64,000 bases of DNA from Prinia subflava (lineage: Eukaryota > Chordata > Aves > Passeriformes > Cisticolidae): assembly GCF_021018805.1 (NCBI RefSeq), contig NC_086258.1, positions 13,055,936 to 13,119,935 of the forward strand, given 5' to 3'. Within the stretch, counting starts at the first letter, position 1. The number at the start of each line of letters is the position of its first letter. Below are positions 35,221-47,210 of this stretch, in pieces. The position numbers and the translations under genes are program-made. The notes under the pieces are model-generated. The model was given only the letters and a program-made list of their open reading frames with translations. It ran no database searches and had not been told where the DNA came from.

Positions 35221-36159
35221 GTTTCCTCTGCAGGGCTGATATTAAAAGCCAAATTTATTCATTTAAGGCCCACTTTATTCATTTCAAGATTGAAATTCAA
35301 CACATTGCAAAGTGCAAGAAGGAGATTTTGGGGATTGCCACCCCCTCAGCCAGGCACTGCCCTCCTGCAGGACAATTCCCTGCTTTGTTCTCCCTTTTAT
35401 CTCATTTTTTATCTTTATTTCTACTCTTGATTTATTTATTTCTCATTTCACATGAGAGCCAGCAGGGTCCAGCCTGGTTTGGGAGAAAGGAAGGAATTCC
35501 AGACTCCAGGCTGGTTTTCTCCCCCGTAAACTCAGCCCTTCCAGGCTGCTGTGCTTTCTTCAGCCCCTGCTCGCAGGAATAAAGAGCTCTTTGCTCCTGG
35601 TGGGGCTGATTTTCCAGCCGGTTCCTAGAAAATAAACAGATTTTCTGTTTTGCATAATTGATCTGCGGGGTCAGGAGCTGGTTTGGCACGGCAGGAGCAG
35701 CTGGCTCGGGGTCCACGTTGGGTTTGCACAGGAGTGAAACCAGGCCCGAGCTGCCTTTACCACCTCTGCTCTTTTATCTTCCAGAGGTGACACAGAAGAG
35801 TCAGAAACAATTTCACATCGTGCCTGTTGTTGGTTGTAAGCTGTTTGAGTGATTTTCTGTATTTTATCTCAAGGTTATAAGTCCATGACAGTTTACAAAG
35901 GTGTTATCTCAACTTCCTAAGATGATTAATGCTGATATATTAATTACATGATGTGAATTTATTAATTTCCTGTATTCATAGTCGACTCCTTCTATCCTTT
36001 AACATCTTTTTCTTAATTATCCAAAAGACACGTGTCACTTCAAGACCCTTCCTTTTATTTCCTAGCTGCTTAAGCATTTCTTAACTACTTTTGTTAAGAG
36101 CTTTGTTTTAAAAACGTGTTAAGGGGCATCACTCCAGTTTGGAGCTCGAGAGAGCCTGG
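35221..36159. other. Unique AT-rich non-coding DNA
   Basis: Nothing is recognised as a gene. The part from about 35850 to 36080 is rich in TTAAT/ATTAA cores (for example GATATATTAATTACATGATG) and could be a conserved element, but only composition supports this. Confidence 0.45.
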
Positions 36160-36290
36160 GCTCTTTCTGGATGGATTTCTTCCTGGCCTGGGAGTGCTTG
36201 GAAGGGGCTTGGGCCAGCCTGGGATGGTGGAATTGGGTGAGTTTAAGGCCCCTCCCATCCCAAACATTCCATAATTCCGTGAATTTTCGA
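36160..36290 (+). mobile_element. CR1 LINE 3'-end fragment
   Basis: CTTCCTGGCCTGGGAGTGC, GGGGCTTGGGCCAGCCTGGG and TTAAGGCCCCTCCCATCCCA followed by CATTCCATAATTCCGTG correspond to the terminal CR1 segment in sense orientation. The copy is diverged and has small deletions. Confidence 0.75.
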
Positions 36291-38875
36291 GCACAAAACT
36301 CCTTCACTCCTCGAGATCAATTCCCAAAGGCCGTCCAAGCCACCCCTCTGGGCTGGAGAAAGCCAAAAAAGCCTCCAGAGCTCAGCAAAGCCTTTCCAGA
36401 GTGGGCAGAAAGGGAGGAACAGGCTCAGGGACTGAATTTTCTGTAAAAAACAGGCAAAGAAAATGAAAGGAGCAACTCCAGGCTCTGAACTGGATGGAGC
36501 AGGGAGTGTTTTAATAATCCTCAGTGCACTGTGCAGACAGGGCAGCCTCTCCAGGATCCCTTTATTTTGGGCATTTCCCAGCCCAGGGCTCTCTCTGCCC
36601 CTCTGCCTGCGCCTTTCGGTTGCTGCTGACTCCGTTTAACCAACCTGGACACTTAAAGGCCAAAAATTAATCTTCCAGGGACAAGATGGCCAAGATTACT
36701 AAATTATGGCCTCTTCATTATCTTTAGGTACCTGCTCAGGACAGATGAATTGCCTTCAAGTCAGGGCAGAAAACCCTCCAGGGAGCAAGCGAAGAATAAT
36801 GTGCAAAACTGACTGAAAACACGAATGTGCACCAAAGGAAAAAGGGAAAAACACACATCCCATTCCTTTTTTTTTTTTTTTTTCCTCCCCACTCATTCTG
36901 CTTCCTTTATGTGCAGTGCTGGTGGAAGATGGAGACATTTATTAATTCTCCTTGCAGGAAAGTAAACAGTGATCTCCATCCTCGGGGACGCCGAGTCTGC
37001 TCCAGCCATCCCTGAGGGATCCTCCTGCCCTGCCTAATGGGCTCTGGGCAGAGCAGATCCATTCAGGGGGGATCAAATCATTTTCTAAAGCCTCATTTAG
37101 GCTCACACACACAAAAAAAAAACCCAGGGCCCTGTCACGATGAAGAGATTTCAGCTCCTTGAAGCTCCTTTCGCTTTAGTTCTCTGATTTAAAATGCAGG
37201 GCTGGGTTTAGGAAAGGAGAGGAGAGGGAAAGGAAGGAAGGGAAGGAAATAGCACAGGAGCTGATTTGCCAGAGCTGCATGAAATGATGGATTTTAAAAT
37301 CCATTTCAAAGAAAGTGGGGGAATTTTTTTTTTTTAGAGCAAGTGGCTGCCATAAAAGAGGGAGAAGGGAAAAAACCATTATCTGGTCTGGTAGTTTTCA
37401 GGAAGTTGTGGTCCCAATTCCCTAAAAATAAAATTCCTCTATGATCATCACTTTGCTCATTACTCCTGTTAGAGCAGCACCCTGAAAACATCAGCAGAGT
37501 TTGGGATCTTATTGTAAAACCAGATTGCCCAGACCTGGTGATTGACTAAATCTGCAGCAGGGTGTGAACACAAAAAATTCCCTCCAGAAGAGGCTCAGGA
37601 GCTCAGAGCTTGTTTTTAATCTCAATTTCAGCTGAAAAAATGCTGACCTGACCATTGTGTGTGAACCCAAGTGTGCCAGAAAGATTTGTTTTGGTTTTAT
37701 GGAAAAGGCCAGCTGTGAAAAGAGCAAAATTTTGGTTTTGTTAAGGTTTAGCCTCTCTCATTCCCAGCTCCACGTTGGAATGGAGATGGTGGCAGGACAG
37801 AACTGGCCAGGAATGATTTGACAGAAGCGAGGGGAGCCCGTGACCCATCCTGATGGACATGGGAGGGAATTCCCAGGGGGAAACTTCCCTGGATGAGAAT
37901 TCCCAATCCAATCCTGCTGGAAACCACCACCAGCCAGAGGAGGCTGCAGCAGGAGCTCGTAAAATAAAAAGAGATTAAAGAACATCTCAAGAGCAGAACG
38001 AGCTCTCCTCCCTCCTCGCTCATGGAGGAGTTCCATGTTTAATATCCATTTATTCCCTGTCCAGGACACCTCCCAGCTGCCAGCCTGGGCAGGAAAATCA
38101 GCCCATCTTTCTACTAAAGGCTGATTTTCTGGTAATGCCATTAAAGAGGATATTCTGGAACAATAACTAATCTGTTCTCTGGGATATTTGCACACTGGAA
38201 TTCCTTTTCCCTTCCCTGATATTCTGGGTTTTTTTCATAAGGAAGAAAATGGAATTGCTGTAGATAATCCAAAGCTGACCTGGCTAATTTATGGTGGATA
38301 AAATGATTGGTGTGGAGCCCATCTCAGGAAGTTTTGTCTTTTCTGGGGCAGAATTTTAACAGGGAAAATTTAGTGCAGCTCTGAAGTCAGCAGAGCAAAG
38401 ACACGGTCCCATAAATTTAAGGACACTGAAATATTCCATAATATTTCAAACCCTCTTGGAGGCTCCAGCAGACAGGGATGGAGCTGATTTGGGGCCTCTC
38501 TGAAGTGATGGAATGACCCCAATTTGGGCTCGTCAGAGATCAGAATCAGGAAGGATTTCCTTAAGCAGAGGAAGGAAAGCTTTGCTGTAGGATCTGCCTG
38601 GGGTGGGACAGCAGGGTCCTGTTTGTCCCCACATCACCCCAAATGATGTGGAATGAGGTGTCCCAACTCCTCTCTCCCACCCCAGAGTGGGTGAGCAGAA
38701 TTCCATAATTCCAGTGACCTCTCCTGGGAAAAATGCAACTTTCCACCCAAATTTCAGGAGCCTGGAGGTTACTCCAGCTGGGAATGTCCGAGTTTTTTCT
38801 GGGAATTCCTGCTTTTTTGCCTTGATGAGATCTCACCACTTTTGTGAGAACAGGTCAACTCTGACAAAATCTTAT
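36291..38875. other. Unique non-coding DNA
   Basis: About 2.6 kb without a recognised gene or element. There are poly-T runs at about 36867-36883 and 37327-37337, and a short GAAGGAAGG-type purine run near 37215-37245. Confidence 0.5.
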
Positions 38876-38913
38876 TTTCCTTTTAGTAATTTCTATAAAT
38901 TACTAAAAGGAAA
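38876..38913. other. Perfect 17-bp inverted repeat (hairpin)
   Basis: The left arm TTTCCTTTTAGTAATTT (38876-38892) and right arm AAATTACTAAAAGGAAA (38897-38913) are exact reverse complements separated by a 4-base loop CTAT. It is AT-rich. It could be a remnant of a small palindromic transposon or a chance or quasi-palindrome repair product. At 38 bases it is too short for a typical microRNA precursor. Confidence 0.9.
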
Positions 38914-39919
38914 TTACTGACCTTCGGCAGCCAAGAGGTCGCCAGGGTAGCCTTGAGCAGGCATTGATTTCATGCAGTCTTTGGAATTATCAGCCTCAGG
39001 CTCCTCTCGTGGAATCATTTGTGGAAAAGAGCCCCGAGCTCATCCCCTTGTTGGGGACATCACAAAGAGGGAACCCCAGGAGCCGTGGGGTGATGGAAGG
39101 ATGGCTGCTCACCCCAATGTCCTGTCCTCAGGAGGAGATCCTTCAGCTCAGCCTGAAATCCCCTGGATTTTATTTATTCTGATTTTGCAGAAAACGTAAA
39201 GCTGGAGGAGCTTCACTCTGTGTGTTCCTGTGACTAAAAGGAGCGGGTGCAATCGGAATTTGGGCAGCAGAGAGGGGTAAAAATGAGCTGGATAATCCAT
39301 GGCAGTGTCACAGGTGGATGGTGCACCCCTGAATGCACCTGAATCCTCAATTAATAATTAATTAACCACAATGCTGCCTGGTAAATAGTTCCTGTGAATA
39401 AAAAAGAAGCAAAATAAAAGGTGTTGAGCTGGCTCTAATGTAGTGTCCAAGCAGCAGTTGCTGACAGGCAGGGCCCGCTGCAGAGGGTGTTTGTCATGGC
39501 TGCAATCTCCTGTCACAGCTTTTGCAGGAGTGGAATTAAAAATCTTCCCTGCTTTGTGGTGAGGACAGACAGATGCTTTCCTGCTTTAATTCCTGAGTGG
39601 CCAGAACACGCTCGTTGGCATTTCAGCTTGATGTTTTAATTGGCTGATTTGAATAAAACTCAGACAGGTTGTGTTGCTCCGTTTGATTTCGTGTCTCCCA
39701 GCCCGGCAGCCAACAAAAAGAAGACAGCGGGACAAGGAGGGGCACCGACTTTTCACCTCTCTGATTCTCTCCCTGTTTTGTTGAGCTCTTAATATATTTA
39801 AATTCATGCCTCGTTAAATTAGCTCTGTGTCCTGCAGGGGCTGAAGTCACACGCAGCAATCTGAAAAAAGGGTGCCCAACACTGCTGCTAATTGTCCAGG
39901 AAAATGTTTGCTGGAGGGA
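38914..39919. other. Unique non-coding DNA
   Basis: No gene or element recognised. Overlapping short frames occur on both strands only. Confidence 0.5.
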
Positions 39920-40019
39920 TTTTAATTTCATTTTTTGAGGGCTTTAATTTCATTTTTTGGACAATTTTAGTTTCATTTTTGGACAGTTTTAATTTCATTT
40001 TTTGGATGGTTTGGATGGT
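39920..40019. repeat. Short ~25-bp tandem repeat (TTTAATTTCATTTTTTG)
   Basis: Four imperfect copies of TTTAATTTCATTTTTTG with variable GGACA or AGGGC spacers are present. It ends with a GGTTTGGATGGT duplication. Confidence 0.85.
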
Positions 40020-40779
40020 ATTTTTGATGAGTCTGTTTCTTCCTCGCGTGCAGCTCTAAAGGTGAACCCTGGATGTGGCACCCAGCACCTCCCAGGGGTC
40101 GTGCTCCAACCTGGGACAACAGGAGGGGGTTCCTGAGTGTTTTCCAAGTGAAAAGTGTTGATTTCTTATCTTTATTCTTCATGTTAGAGCCAGGATTAAT
40201 GCATGGGAGTCACAGCTTTGTGTTTGGATTCAGTGTTTATTAATTCTTGTTAATTCTTATTTAATCACAGCCTCATGAGCTGTGAGCTCTAACCAGCAAG
40301 GTAGAAAATGGAGGTAAATGGGTGCCTCTAACTCTTTCCAAGGTTATTTAAGCACTCATCACTCAATAACGAGATGACTCCTATATTATTTATATTTTTG
40401 ACCCAATAATGATCATCCAAAGCCTGCAATTTTTCACCCAATTAGAAAAAAACCACCCCAAACCAAGAAGAAGAAGGTGAAGAAGAAGGACTTAGACAAC
40501 GCCTTAAATCCTCCATCTTGCCCCATATTTTTTACTGTATACTAAAATCTTAAATCTAAGTTTTTCACCCTGTGAGACAACTCCACACCCACAATCCCAG
40601 TGCTGTCACTCAGTTTTGGGAGCCTGTTCCATGGCCTGAGGTCAGTGCAGTGTTTGTTTGGGGGTCAGTTCTGGAATTCTGGAATTCTCAGCCTCCAGAG
40701 TTCCAAGAGGGAAGGCGGGGCAGGACCAGGGGGTGGAAATGGATTTGTGGAGGGTTTTTAAAGCTTGGCAGAAGGCTCA
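40020..40779. other. Unique non-coding DNA
   Basis: No gene recognised. A GAAGAAGAAGG-type purine run lies near 40467-40490. The short duplicated phrase TTCTGGAATTCTGGAATTC occurs at about 40670-40690. Confidence 0.5.
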
Positions 40780-41195
40780 GACAGTATGGATCAGTGTGAA
40801 AATTTTGAGATTAAAAATGCTGACTTAGAAATGCCAGGGAATAGGAGAGACATTGTTGAGAGAAAAATAAAACTAGAAACAAGTTCCAAATGATGGCCTT
40901 GCTAATAAGACTGGATACTTTGGAGAAATAGAACCGTGAAATATGTACTGTAGTAGGACCTACAAGAGGTAATTTTAGGTGATTGGTTTAAGGCATTGCA
41001 GCATTGTGTGACAAAAACTGATAGGCCAAGAAATGTTTGTAATGTATTGTAATTAAGAAATAATTTGGCTTCTGATGGTGATAGCATGAACTGTAACATC
41101 TGCACCATCTCACCCTTCACATGAGATTGTAAATGGAATAAAAGCTTTTAAAACACTTCTCAGTTGCCCCATCTCTGGGTCAGAAAAAGGGATAA
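40780..41195 (+). mobile_element. LTR-like element (probable solo LTR of an avian endogenous retrovirus)
   Basis: The text GTAGTAGGACCTACAAGAGG, then GGTGATTGGTTTAAGGCATT with a CCAAT-box-like inverse, TGATAGGCCAAGAAATG and a terminal AATAAA at 41137-41142 followed by CTTCTCAGTTGCCCCATCTC resembles bird retroviral LTR 3' regions. No internal retroviral sequence is visible, so it would be a solo LTR. The 5' end is uncertain. Its 3' end abuts the 25-bp minisatellite. Confidence 0.6.
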
Positions 41196-41230
41196 TCCAA
41201 TAGCCAGGGAGCTCAGGAGGCTGCTGGGTG

Positions 41231-41680
41231 TTCCAGGATTCCCAGAGGAGTGGGGACGATCCAGGATTCCCAGAGGAGTGGGAACGATCCAGGATTCCCA
41301 GAGTGGGGACGATCCAGGATTCCCAGAGGAGTGGGAACGATCCAGGATTCCCAGAGTGGGAACGATCCAGGATTCCCAGAGTGGGAATGATCCAGGATTC
41401 CCAGAGTGGGAACAATCCAGGATTCCCAGAGGAGTGGGAATGATCCAGGATTCCCAGAGTGGGAATGATCCAGGATTCCCAGAGTGGGGATGATCCAGGA
41501 TTCCCAGAGTGGGGACGATCCAGGATTCCCAGAGTGGGAATGATCCAGGATTCCCAGAGTGGGGGTGATCCAGGATTCCCAGAGGAGTGGGAACGATCCA
41601 GGATTCCCAGAGTGGGGATGATCCAGGATTCCCAGAGGAGTGGGAATGATCCAGGATTCCCAGAGTGGGAATGAGCTGGG
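41231..41680. repeat. 25-bp minisatellite with 30-bp variants
   Basis: Units contain GATCCAGGATTCCCAGAG followed by TGGGAAC, TGGGAAT or TGGGGAC. 30-bp variants carry an extra GGAGT block. About 17 units are seen. The core ATTCCCAGAGGAG is the reverse complement of the core of the 23-bp array at 5.8-6.8 kb. Frames of SQSGNDPGFPEWE type are artefacts of the repeat. Confidence 0.95.
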
Positions 41681-41692
41681 ATTCACTCTGGA

Positions 41693-41720
41693 AATCCTGG
41701 ATCATTCCCACTCTGGGAAT
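41693..41720. repeat. Inverted copy of the 25-bp unit at the array end
   Basis: The 28 bases here are the exact reverse complement of a typical array unit with its flanks (for example the copy near 41376-41403). Against the nearest forward unit (41638-41658) a 21-base perfect stem with a loop of about 34 bases can form. This caps the array with a hairpin. Confidence 0.85.
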
Positions 41721-43394
41721 CCCAGCCCGGGGCTGCCACAGGCCATGAGCAGGGCTGGGCATCCATCCCTGTCAGGGGCAGGTCAGGGCTCAGGGAATCT
41801 GGAATCCCAATTCCTGCACCCCGGGGTGCTCTGGGGGTCACAGCCAGGGCAGCCCTGGAGCACCCCCAGCCTCCCAAAAAGAGATTTCAGCCTCACCCGG
41901 TGCAGCCCCCAGGGTTTTGTTGCTCTGCTGGAACTCCCAAACTCTCCTGCTGCCCCTCTCCCTGCCCTTCACGTTCCCATTTCCACCCCACATCGTGTTT
42001 AGTCTGCCTGAAAATCCCCAGGAATAATCCAGCAATAATAAACCAAGAAATGCCTCGGCTACACTGAGCAGAATTTATTTTTTGATCCATAGGTGGCTTT
42101 GCTGGAAAGAAAAAGAGAAGTGAATCACAGTAAAACCCTGAGGAGAATCAATATCCATGGATCAAATCCTGATCTGCTGCCGTTTGTCAGGTTCCCCTCA
42201 GAATTATTCAGTGATTACTCAGCCTAAACTCCGAATCTGGGCTGCAACTGTGCAAAAATGAGAAAAATTCCCGTGATGTTTGGATATTTCCTATGGAATA
42301 GAGGCAAGTCCATAAGAAATGAGTCCTTCCCTCCCATCAATCATCTGTCAAATTACTGCAGAGTTCTGAGCCTCAGCTCCTGGAACACTTTTTGAAGTAA
42401 GAAATGCTTTTTATGGAATTCCAAATGAAACAGCAGCTGAAATGGAAGAGCTCCCGGCAGCCAGGAGAAATCCTGGCTGAGGGAATTTGTCAGTCCCAGG
42501 TATTAATTCTTATTTTCCCCTGGGAATTTTCGCCCTGGCCGGGGCTGGAGCCGATGTCCCTGCTGGAATGTGACACCCCTTGGCTCAGGAAGGGAATTGC
42601 TCCTCTCTGGGATGGTCTGGGGGGAATCTGACCTCAATCAGCTCTCACAAAATTAATTGCTGCTCCTCACCTCCCAGCTCTCCCCAGGATCCATCCCTGG
42701 GCTGGAATTCTGCTGGTCCAAGAGGATGAACCAGCTCTTGGTGCTGTCCCACCAGCCTGGGCCCAAACCCCAACTAAAATCACATTTTTCATTCTACTTT
42801 GGCTCAAACAGTAAGAAGCAGAACCAAAGCTGCGATATTAAAAACTCCTCGCACTAAACTTCATAATAAATTTTATTTTGGGGGTGGATCTTATCTAGAA
42901 ACAACTTCCTTGGCTCCCCTGCAATTAAATTTCACCCAGACAGGTACAAATCCTATTGATTTTGGGGAGAAAAGCTCCCTGTGTGCCCAGGGCCAGAGCT
43001 GGAGCCTGTGTGCTGCTATTTAGCAAGAGAGAATTATTTTCTCCACGTAGCAGAAAGGAAATTGTGCTTTACGGTGTTGTTTACCCTTCCCAGTACTTTA
43101 ATTTTCCCTTTGTTTAATATTTCAGCAGAAGCCGTTTATCTTCCTGGATGATCAAATAAACTGGGTGGTGAAAGAACGGATATTTAATTCATTGGGAGGG
43201 GGAAAATGGTATTAAAGGTGGACCAAAGGGATCTGATTTGTGATTTGCTACCTCACACTTGCCTCAGTGCCTGAGGGGAAAAAAAAAAAAAAAGGGATTT
43301 TTTCATCCCAAATAAAGATTTGGGTTATTCTTTGAGAGCTCTGAAGTGCAGGGGGTGCAGCTCTGAAAGCTGCTGAAAAAGAGCCAAGAAAAGA
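41721..43394. other. Unique non-coding DNA
   Basis: No gene recognised. A poly-A run of about 15 occurs near 43280-43294. No mobile element is clear. Confidence 0.5.
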
Positions 43395-43880
43395 GATCAG
43401 GGGGTGTCAGGATGGGAATTTAGGGGTTACCAGGATTTGGAGATCAGGGGGATCAGGGTGGGAATTTCAGGAGATATCAGGATTTGGAGATCAGGATGGG
43501 AATTTCAGGAGATATCAGGATTTGGAGATCATGATGGGAATTTAGGAGTTATGAGGATTTGGAGATCAGGGATATCAGGATGGGAATTTCAGGAGATATC
43601 AGAATTTGGAGATCAGGATGGGAATTTCAGGAGATATCAGAATTTGGAGATCATGATGGGAATTTCAGGAGATATCAGGATTTGGAGATCATGATGGGAA
43701 TTTAAGAGTTTTCAGATTGGAGATCAGGATGGGAATTTAGGGGTTATGAGGATTTGGAGATCAGGGGGATCAGGGTGGGAATTCCAGGGGATATCAGAAT
43801 TTGGAGATCATTATGGGAATTCCAGGGGATATCAGGATTTGGATATCAGGATGGGAATTTCAGGAGTTCCCAGGATTTGG
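43395..43880. repeat. ~38-bp minisatellite
   Basis: Units contain GATCAGGATGGGAATTTCAGG and ATATCAGGATTTGGA (written here as two adjoining pieces). About twelve units are present, with variation in AGGAGATAT/AGGGGATAT/AGGGGTTAT. Period is mostly 38 bp with some longer units near 43435-43460 and 43760. Confidence 0.92.
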
Positions 43881-45118
43881 GAAGCACGAGGAGCTCGTGA
43901 GGAGGGCAGGGCTGAGGTTCGAGTGCTGGGAGCTTCCAGCACCAAGAGCAAAAGGCGCTGCTGGAGAAGGGAGATTTTCCTTCAGCCCTGCACGATGTTT
44001 TTCCAGTTTTTCCAAGGCTTTAGAGGGATTTCCTGGGCTGAACCTGACCCCCACTATGGCTCTGTGGCTTCTCGACCAGCTTAAAGCAGGAGCAGGTCTG
44101 ACAGGACTTGAAAAACCACCTGAAAATGAGAAATTTTAGAGGATTTTTCCCATTTGAGCTTTTTTTTTTTGCAGGCAGAAAAGCAGGATTCACTTCTTTC
44201 CCCACCAAACACTTGATGGGATACAAATCCTTAACTTTTCCTACTTTTTTTCCTACTCAGCCTTTTTCTGTGAGTTCCTGTAATAGAAGGTGCTGACGTT
44301 CCCTGTGACAGCACAAATTTGTGTCAGGGTGTTCCTCATCCTCTCTTCCCTCATTTCCCCCTGTTTTTTTAGAGGAAAAAGGGAAATTTAATACTTAAGT
44401 GGCTCCCCTTTGATTACAAACCCACATAAAAACCAAACCTTTATCCCTTTCAAATCTGTTTTTCAAATCCCCCGTTTTGATGGAGAGGCTTTGCCTGGCA
44501 GACACCAGAATTTGTGTAGCCCCATCACCAGGAAAACAGATAAATTCTAAAGATTAAAGCCCTCATTTCATCCCCATCTCTTCCTGCTGCAATTTGCTAA
44601 AATAAAACTCATTAAGAAATCTGCTGTGGGTATCAAAGCTGCTTTTAAATCAGTTTTGCTTTTGCTCTGATCTGAATTTTTTGAGTTTGAGGAAGGATTA
44701 GGCAAATTAAGAACAGGAAAATGCAACAACACGAGGCCTTTGAGGACCAGCCTTAATTTTTCCAGCATATCTCACCTAACCACAGGAATATTTTTTCCTG
44801 TGAAGGAGCATTTAAATATTTATTTGAAAATGGTGAAGTGCCTTCCTATAAAGACACCAATCATTGTTTGGGTTGGCAGGCTCGAGAGCGAATAAAATAC
44901 CTAAATGTGGTTCAGATATTGCCAGTTATTATTTTTTATGAGAAAAAAAATGTACCCTGAAAGAAGCCCTCAAAATACTTGATTATTTTTGGGAGCAGAC
45001 TGTGGGTAAGAAACCACTGTTGCTATATCGAATTTTGGAGAAAAAGAGATAAACTTGACCAGAATTCATGGATCTGTGTAGGTTTAATGCTGGATATAGA
45101 AGATTTTAATTCTTTTTT
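43881..45118. other. Unique non-coding DNA
   Basis: No gene or element recognised. A poly-T occurs near 44160-44170. The two plus-strand frames at 43746-44139 are extensions of the array frames. Confidence 0.5.
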
Positions 45119-45245
45119 ACATTTTAGAGACTCAGAGCCTGGTGTTTCTTATGTTACAATTTCAGTGGTTGAAGATTTGGGGTTTCATTCAATCACTGTT
45201 GTACTTTCAGTTTAGAAAATCTGGGTTTTGCTGAAAATCTCTGGA
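45119..45245. repeat. Dispersed repeat of unknown family, copy 1
   Basis: This 127-base stretch, starting ACATTTTAGAGACTCAGAGC, is repeated in the same orientation at 47211-47337. Over the ~95-base core I count about 11 mismatches and no gaps, so roughly 88% identity. It is not CR1 and not the LTR-like elements. Both copies contain the shared phrase GGTTTCATTCAATCACTGTT. The family is unknown to me. Confidence 0.85.
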
Positions 45246-45504
45246 GTTAAATAATGAAGTTGAGCTCCCATCATCATCTTGATGAAGGTTTTATGGTCAG
45301 GATCTGAAATAAATGATGCCCACCCAGGCTCATTATGCCACGAGCCTTTAATTCTTTAATTAAGAGGTTTTTTCATTGAATAATAGAGATGTATTTGGGA
45401 AAAAAAAAATTCACAAGCTCAGTAGAGGCCACAATTTGATAATTTTAACAACTGGTGTGGAAATAAAATGTGATCTCCACAGAGTGGCTGCAAGGATTGG
45501 GGTA

Positions 45505-45632
45505 GGAAAGAGAGGGAAAAAGAAGGAAAAAGAAGGAAAAAAGAAGGAAAAAGAAGGGAAAAGAAGGAAAAGGAAGGAAAGAGAAGGAAAAAGAAGGAAA
45601 AGAAGGAAAGAGAAAGAAAAAGATGGGAAAAG
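45505..45632. repeat. GAAGGAAAAA-type polypurine tract
   Basis: About 128 bases of almost pure A/G with GAAGGAAAAA-like decamers, just upstream of the GGGGGTGTCC array. It generates lysine/glutamate-rich frames on the plus strand that are artefacts. Confidence 0.9.
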
Positions 45633-45660
45633 AATACTGCATTTGTATTTTTTAATACAC

Positions 45661-46117
45661 TGGGGGTGTCCAGGGGTGTCCGGGGGTGTCCGGGGGTGTC
45701 CGGGGTGTCCGGGGTGTCCGTGGTCACTGGGGGTGTCCGGGGATGTCCGGGGGTGTCCAGGGGTCACTGGGGGTGTCCGGGGGTGTCTGAGGTGTCCGGG
45801 GGTGTCCGGGGGTGTCCAGGGGTCACTGGGGGTGTCCGGGGGTGTCTGAGGTGTCCGGGGGTGTCCGGGGGTGTCCAGGGGTGTCCGGGGGTGTCCGGGG
45901 GTCACTGGGGGTGTCCGGGGGTGTCCGGGGGTGTCCGGGGGTGTCCAGGGGTGTCCAGGAGTGTCCGGGGGTCACTGGGGGTGTCCGGGGGTGTCCGGGG
46001 GTGTCCAGGAGTGTCCGGGGGTCACTGGGGGTGTCCGGGGGTGTCCAGGGGTGTCTGGGGGTCACTGGGAGTGTCCCGGGGTGTCCGGGAGTGTCCCGGG
46101 GTGTCCGTGGTCACTCG
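45661..46117. repeat. 11-bp G-rich minisatellite (GGGGGTGTCCG)n
   Basis: Units are GGGGGTGTCCG or GGGGGTGTCCA, with an interspersed GGTCACTGG block that recurs and gives a higher-order pattern. The plus strand has runs of four to five Gs every 11 bases, so G-quadruplex formation is plausible. Frames up to 178 codons through it are artefacts. Confidence 0.96.
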
Positions 46118-47210
46118 GGGCCCCAGGAGGAGCCAGCCCTGCTGGGGACAATGGGGCACAGCCCTGCCTGGCCCTGTCACTCCCCATTAGTGCCCCACTG
46201 CCCCTCCACTGCTTTGTGTTCCCTCATCATTCCCAGTGTTAATTCCACACAAAACTTCCTATCATGCCAGCCACAGGGACAATTATATAAGAACCTTCTT
46301 TTTTTTCTCTTTTTTTTTTGTTCTCCCCCTCTTTTTAACCCAGTTTAGAGGAAAACAAAGAGCCCCATTCATCCAATTTGCAGCTGAGTCTCTCAGGTTA
46401 TGTAAATTGTTAAATCATCCATGCTCTTTCTTTTTAGCCATATTGCAAGCAGGGAATTTCCATACCCAGTTGAAACCCCACAATTGATCTGTCCCGACAA
46501 ACACGGCCATCAGGAGTTTCATCTCTCTTTTTTTTTGTTGGTTTTTTTTTTGGCTTCCTTTCTCCTGGTTAACCAACATGTTATACTCCCATGGAGAATA
46601 ATAAAAAGAAATCAGGAGTCTTTCATGAAAATTTAAGTGGAATAAAACCTTGTGATATAATTAGGAGATGCCTGTGGACTTCACTTGAGCTTTATTCGTT
46701 TCCATCAAGGCAGAATTTCGTGCAGCAGCCCAGCCAAGCCTCCATTTGCACTCTCTTGATTTTTATGTCTTTTTTTTTTAATTCTTGCTATTTTTACATT
46801 GCAGTTTCAAGGAACCAGAAGCTCCTTGGGACAGCAGCTTCCTCAGCCCAGTCATTGATTTAGGATTGTTGGAGCTTTTCTCTGCAGTGGGAAACGACAG
46901 CGATTTTAGAGCTACTTCAAGACACTGTTAATTGGAGAATTTTGCTTTGCTTTGTGCTCATCTCGCTTTCCCTGCCCCTTTCTGGGACTCTGTGTGAAAA
47001 AGGAAAAGGACATTAGAAACCCTGGCTCAGGCTTGGCCACCTGGGGACGCCTGAGGGAGGTTTTGGCCAGCGAGTGTCACAATTTGCACAGGACGGAGAA
47101 ATTCTCCTGCCTCTGCAGAAAATCAAGTCCCCTGCATGTCCTGCCCTTGTTTTCCAAGGGCAGAGATCTCCCTCCAGGAAAGTGTGTCCATCTTCTCTGG
47201 GTAAAAAAGA
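46118..47210. other. Unique non-coding DNA with T-rich tracts
   Basis: T-rich tracts lie near 46288-46320 and 46530-46552. No gene or mobile element is recognised. Confidence 0.5.

Noticed and set aside
38876..38913. Bacterial-type terminator or microRNA precursor
   Set aside because: Host DNA is vertebrate, and the 38-base hairpin is too short for a normal microRNA precursor.
45119..45245. Repeat copy as a duplicated exon
   Set aside because: Both copies translate to a similar peptide in one frame, but substitutions are not concentrated at third positions by eye and no clear splice donor follows. A repeat is the simpler reading.
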